Source of the DNA: an uncultured Faecalibaculum sp.
GTDB taxonomy: Bacteria; Bacillota_I; Bacilli_A; Erysipelotrichales; Erysipelotrichaceae
Length of the DNA stretch: 7,134 bases
Assembly (NCBI RefSeq): GCF_910588395.1
Contig: NZ_CAJUPA010000065.1
Coordinates: forward strand, 1-7,134
Direction: 5' to 3'
Shown here: in pieces, positions 6,077-7,134 of the stretch
How the letters are laid out: each line of letters opens with the position of its first letter
How positions within the stretch are numbered: position 1 is the stretch's first letter
Notes under the pieces: generated by a model
Database searches by the model: none
Told to the model about the DNA's origin: nothing
Seen by the model: only the letters and a program-made list of their open reading frames with translations
Translations under genes and position numbers: made by a program

Positions 6077-6721
6077 ATGAATCACAGTGAACGGAAAGAA
6101 GCGGGAAAACTCTACCGGACCGATGACCCTGTACTCCGGCAGGCACAGCAGCAGACTCTGGCCCTGATGGATGCCTACAATCAGCTGCCATGCACGGAAT
6201 GGGGTGCCAGGAAAGCGCTGCTGAAAAAAATGTTTGCGTCCTTTGGCGAAGAGAGTTATGTGGAAGGACAGATCCACGCCAACTGGGCCGGCCGGTTCTG
6301 CCACATCGGGCACTCGGTTTACATCAATTTCAATCTCACCATGGTGGATGACGGACCCATCGTGATTGAAGACTGCGTGCAGATTGGCCCCAACGTAACG
6401 CTGATCAGCGGCAGTCACCCTGTTGATCCCGGACTCCGCAACCGACTCTGGCAGTACACGGAACCCGTCCGCATTGGAAAAAACAGCTGGATTGGTGCCG
6501 GCGTGATTATTCTGCCCGGGGTGGAAATCGGTGAGAATTCCGTGATCGGTGCAGGGAGTGTTGTGACCAGGTCCATTCCCGCTGATTGTGTAGCCGCCGG
6601 CAATCCCTGCCGGGTCATGCGAAAAATCACAAAACAGGACCACTTTTGCTATGGCCGTGGGTCCAGAATAGATCAGGAGCTGGAAGAACTGCTGTACAGG
6701 CAATTGCAGCAAGGCGAATGA
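6077..6721 (+). CDS. Sugar O-acetyltransferase (maltose/galactoside type, left-handed beta-helix)
   Basis: This cytoplasmic enzyme moves an acetyl group from acetyl-CoA to a sugar hydroxyl. It is 214 aa. The N-terminal maltose-acetyltransferase domain (about residues 5-60) contains ERKEAGKLYRTDDPVL and DAYNQL. Hexapeptide repeats follow, for example IVIEDCVQIGPNVTLI (95-110) and VRIGKNSWIGAGVIILPGVE (131-150), ending in VAAGNPCRVMR (172-182). The presumed catalytic histidine is H114 in SGSHPVDPGLRN, aligned with His115 of LacA. The C-terminal tail of about 30 residues is charged and slightly longer than in short family members. The frame is open well upstream into malQ, but similarity begins at this ATG. 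No proper Shine-Dalgarno exists (GGGA ends two bases before the ATG); see the promoter at 6062-6070. The substrate cannot be told, but its place after a maltodextrin operon suits maltose or glucose. Family symbols maa and lacA are both in use, so none is assigned. Confidence 0.9.
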   Translation: MNHSERKEAGKLYRTDDPVLRQAQQQTLALMDAYNQLPCTEWGARKALLKKMFASFGEESYVEGQIHANWAGRFCHIGHSVYINFNLTMVDDGPIVIEDCVQIGPNVTLISGSHPVDPGLRNRLWQYTEPVRIGKNSWIGAGVIILPGVEIGENSVIGAGSVVTRSIPADCVAAGNPCRVMRKITKQDHFCYGRGSRIDQELEELLYRQLQQGE

Positions 6722-6741
6722 TTCTGCAGCCTTAAAAACAG

Positions 6742-6765
6742 GGATCAGCACTGCTGGTCCTTTTT
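6742..6765 (+). terminator. Intrinsic terminator of the acetyltransferase gene
   Basis: GGATCAG (6742-6748) pairs with CTGGTCC (6754-6760), including one T-G wobble, around CACTG, and TTTTT (6761-6765) follows. An A-rich stretch (6734-6738) lies before the stem. The hairpin is weaker than the one after malQ but is well placed, 20 bases after the stop codon. Confidence 0.75.
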
Positions 6766-6773
6766 CTGTCGAT

Positions 6774-6960
6774 GGGGATGGCCGGACCATCCCTGGACAG
6801 GGCGGATACGGGGAAAGGGGGAGATGGGGGCTGTATGGATAGGGATACGGGCTGCAGATGAAAGGTGGGGGCTGTATTGAATGTATGGGGTTTGCATTGC
6901 TTAATCGTAGGCTTCAGGAGAAAGCCGGGAGAGTTGCATGAACTGTCGCGATTTGCACTT
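6774..6960. other. Non-coding, G-rich spacer
   Basis: I see no convincing gene here. A hairpin GGGATGG/CCATCCC (6775-6781 with 6787-6793) lies just past the terminator, without a T run. The strand is then strongly purine- and G-rich to about 6890 and contains a direct repeat (6804-6877). GGCTT/AAGCC (6910-6914 with 6922-6926) is a small hairpin. A 33-codon frame with a plausible ribosome site starts at 6938 but runs into promoter-like DNA and is not called. Confidence 0.4.
6804..6877. repeat. Imperfect tandem direct repeat of about 40 bp, G-rich
   Basis: Two blocks recur in the same order: GGATACGGG at 6804-6812 and 6843-6851 (39 bases apart) and TGGGGGCTGTAT at 6825-6836 and 6866-6877 (41 bases apart). 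The sequence between the blocks differs. G runs at 6810-6813, 6817-6821, 6826-6830 and 6842-6844 could form a G-quadruplex on the + strand, although the last loop is long (11 bases). No function is known to me. Confidence 0.7.
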
Positions 6961-7033
6961 ATTGATAATAAAGAACATAAAAACGCAAAAAAGAACAAAA
7001 AGTGGTTGCATTCTCCTGCGGCTGTGGTATTAT
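6961..7033 (+). promoter_or_regulatory. Strong promoter with upstream A-tracts (P1), stable-RNA type
   Basis: The -10 TATTAT (7028-7033) is preceded by TGG, making an extended -10. A partial -35, TTGCAT (7006-7011), lies 16 bases upstream. The 40 bases before that are rich in A runs (for example 6986-6992 and 6997-7001), resembling an UP element that recruits the alpha subunit of RNA polymerase. No protein gene follows within the window. With the second promoter at 7108 this is the tandem layout of Bacillota rRNA promoters. Confidence 0.6.
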
Positions 7034-7039
7034 AAGTGA

Positions 7040-7074
7040 GCCGCGAGTCAGTTGAACTTATCAACTGAGTCGGC
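7040..7074 (+). other. Hairpin at the 5' end of the P1 transcript
   Basis: TCAGTTGA (7048-7055) and TCAACTGA (7061-7068) form a perfect 8-bp stem around ACTTA. GCCG (7040-7043) and CGGC (7071-7074) can close it beyond a small internal loop. No T run follows, so it is not an intrinsic terminator. It lies at the predicted start of the P1 transcript, between the two promoters. Its role is unknown; a 5' protecting stem or a protein-binding site are possibilities. Confidence 0.5.
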
Positions 7075-7084
7075 GAATCGAATG

Positions 7085-7134
7085 AATAAAAAGTTCAAAA
7101 AAAGTCGTTGACAAGCTCTTGCGGATGAGTTATG
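7085..7134 (+). promoter_or_regulatory. Second strong promoter (P2), cut by the window edge
   Basis: A perfect -35 TTGACA (7108-7113) follows an A-rich stretch (7087-7103, including a run of seven A). A 17-bp spacer places the -10 at 7131-7136. The visible bases TATG fit the first three positions of TATAAT, but the hexamer is incomplete. The motif resembles Bacillus rRNA P2 promoters, with A-rich DNA leading into GTTGACA. It points to a strongly expressed gene, perhaps an rRNA operon, starting just outside the window. Confidence 0.6.

Noticed and set aside
5837..6790. A 317-codon open frame on the minus strand
   Set aside because: It lies opposite the malQ end, two terminators and the acetyltransferase gene, and has no recognisable domain.
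6938..7039. A 33-codon basic open frame with GGGAG six bases upstream
   Set aside because: The ribosome site is plausible, but the frame runs through A-tracts and the P1 promoter, and its Lys-rich composition follows from the A-rich DNA. A conserved translation in relatives would reverse this.

Overview
The window looks like a piece of a low-redundancy Bacillota (Firmicutes) chromosome, probably from a gut or oral anaerobe. The evidence is strong purine-rich Shine-Dalgarno sites (GGAGG, AAGGAG), a lipoprotein-type binding protein instead of a periplasmic one, a cre-like operator, intrinsic terminators with T runs, and moderately G+C-rich codon use. A more exact placement (for example Erysipelotrichia or Clostridia) is a guess.

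Layout, left to right. Bases 1-53 look like the 3' end of a group II intron (distal domain V, then domain VI with a bulged branch-point A). Bases 54-158 are non-coding. Bases 159-233 hold a regulated promoter with a perfect TATAAT, flanked by two AAACGTTT-centred palindromes. There follows a maltose/maltodextrin-type operon, all on the + strand: sugar-binding lipoprotein (274-1596), an intergenic intrinsic terminator (1623-1652), two MalF/MalG-type permeases overlapping by one base (1670-2521, 2521-3363), a LacI-family regulator (3370-4395), and 4-alpha-glucanotransferase MalQ (ORF from 4396, likely start 4405, to 5934), closed by a strong terminator (5941-5977). A maltose/galactoside-type O-acetyltransferase (6077-6721) follows with its own apparent promoter and terminator. 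The last ~370 bases carry no convincing gene: a G-rich imperfect direct repeat (6804-6877), then an A-tract-rich region with two strong promoter-like elements that point off the right edge, as expected upstream of an rRNA or other stable-RNA operon.

How the parts fit: the lipoprotein captures an alpha-glucan oligosaccharide and the two permeases carry it in. No ATPase gene is present, so a shared MsmK/MalK-type ATPase elsewhere is expected. MalQ rearranges the imported maltodextrins. The LacI-type protein is the natural candidate for binding the twin operators and is encoded inside the operon it would control. The acetyltransferase may acetylate surplus sugar.

The genes are ordinary for their families and I do not see a new defence or mobile system. 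The points most worth a second look are the intron end at the left edge, the twin-operator promoter, the attenuator between binding protein and permeases, the lacI-malQ junction (same frame, one TGA apart, no clear ribosome site), the possibly leaderless acetyltransferase mRNA, and the G-rich repeat and tandem promoters on the right.
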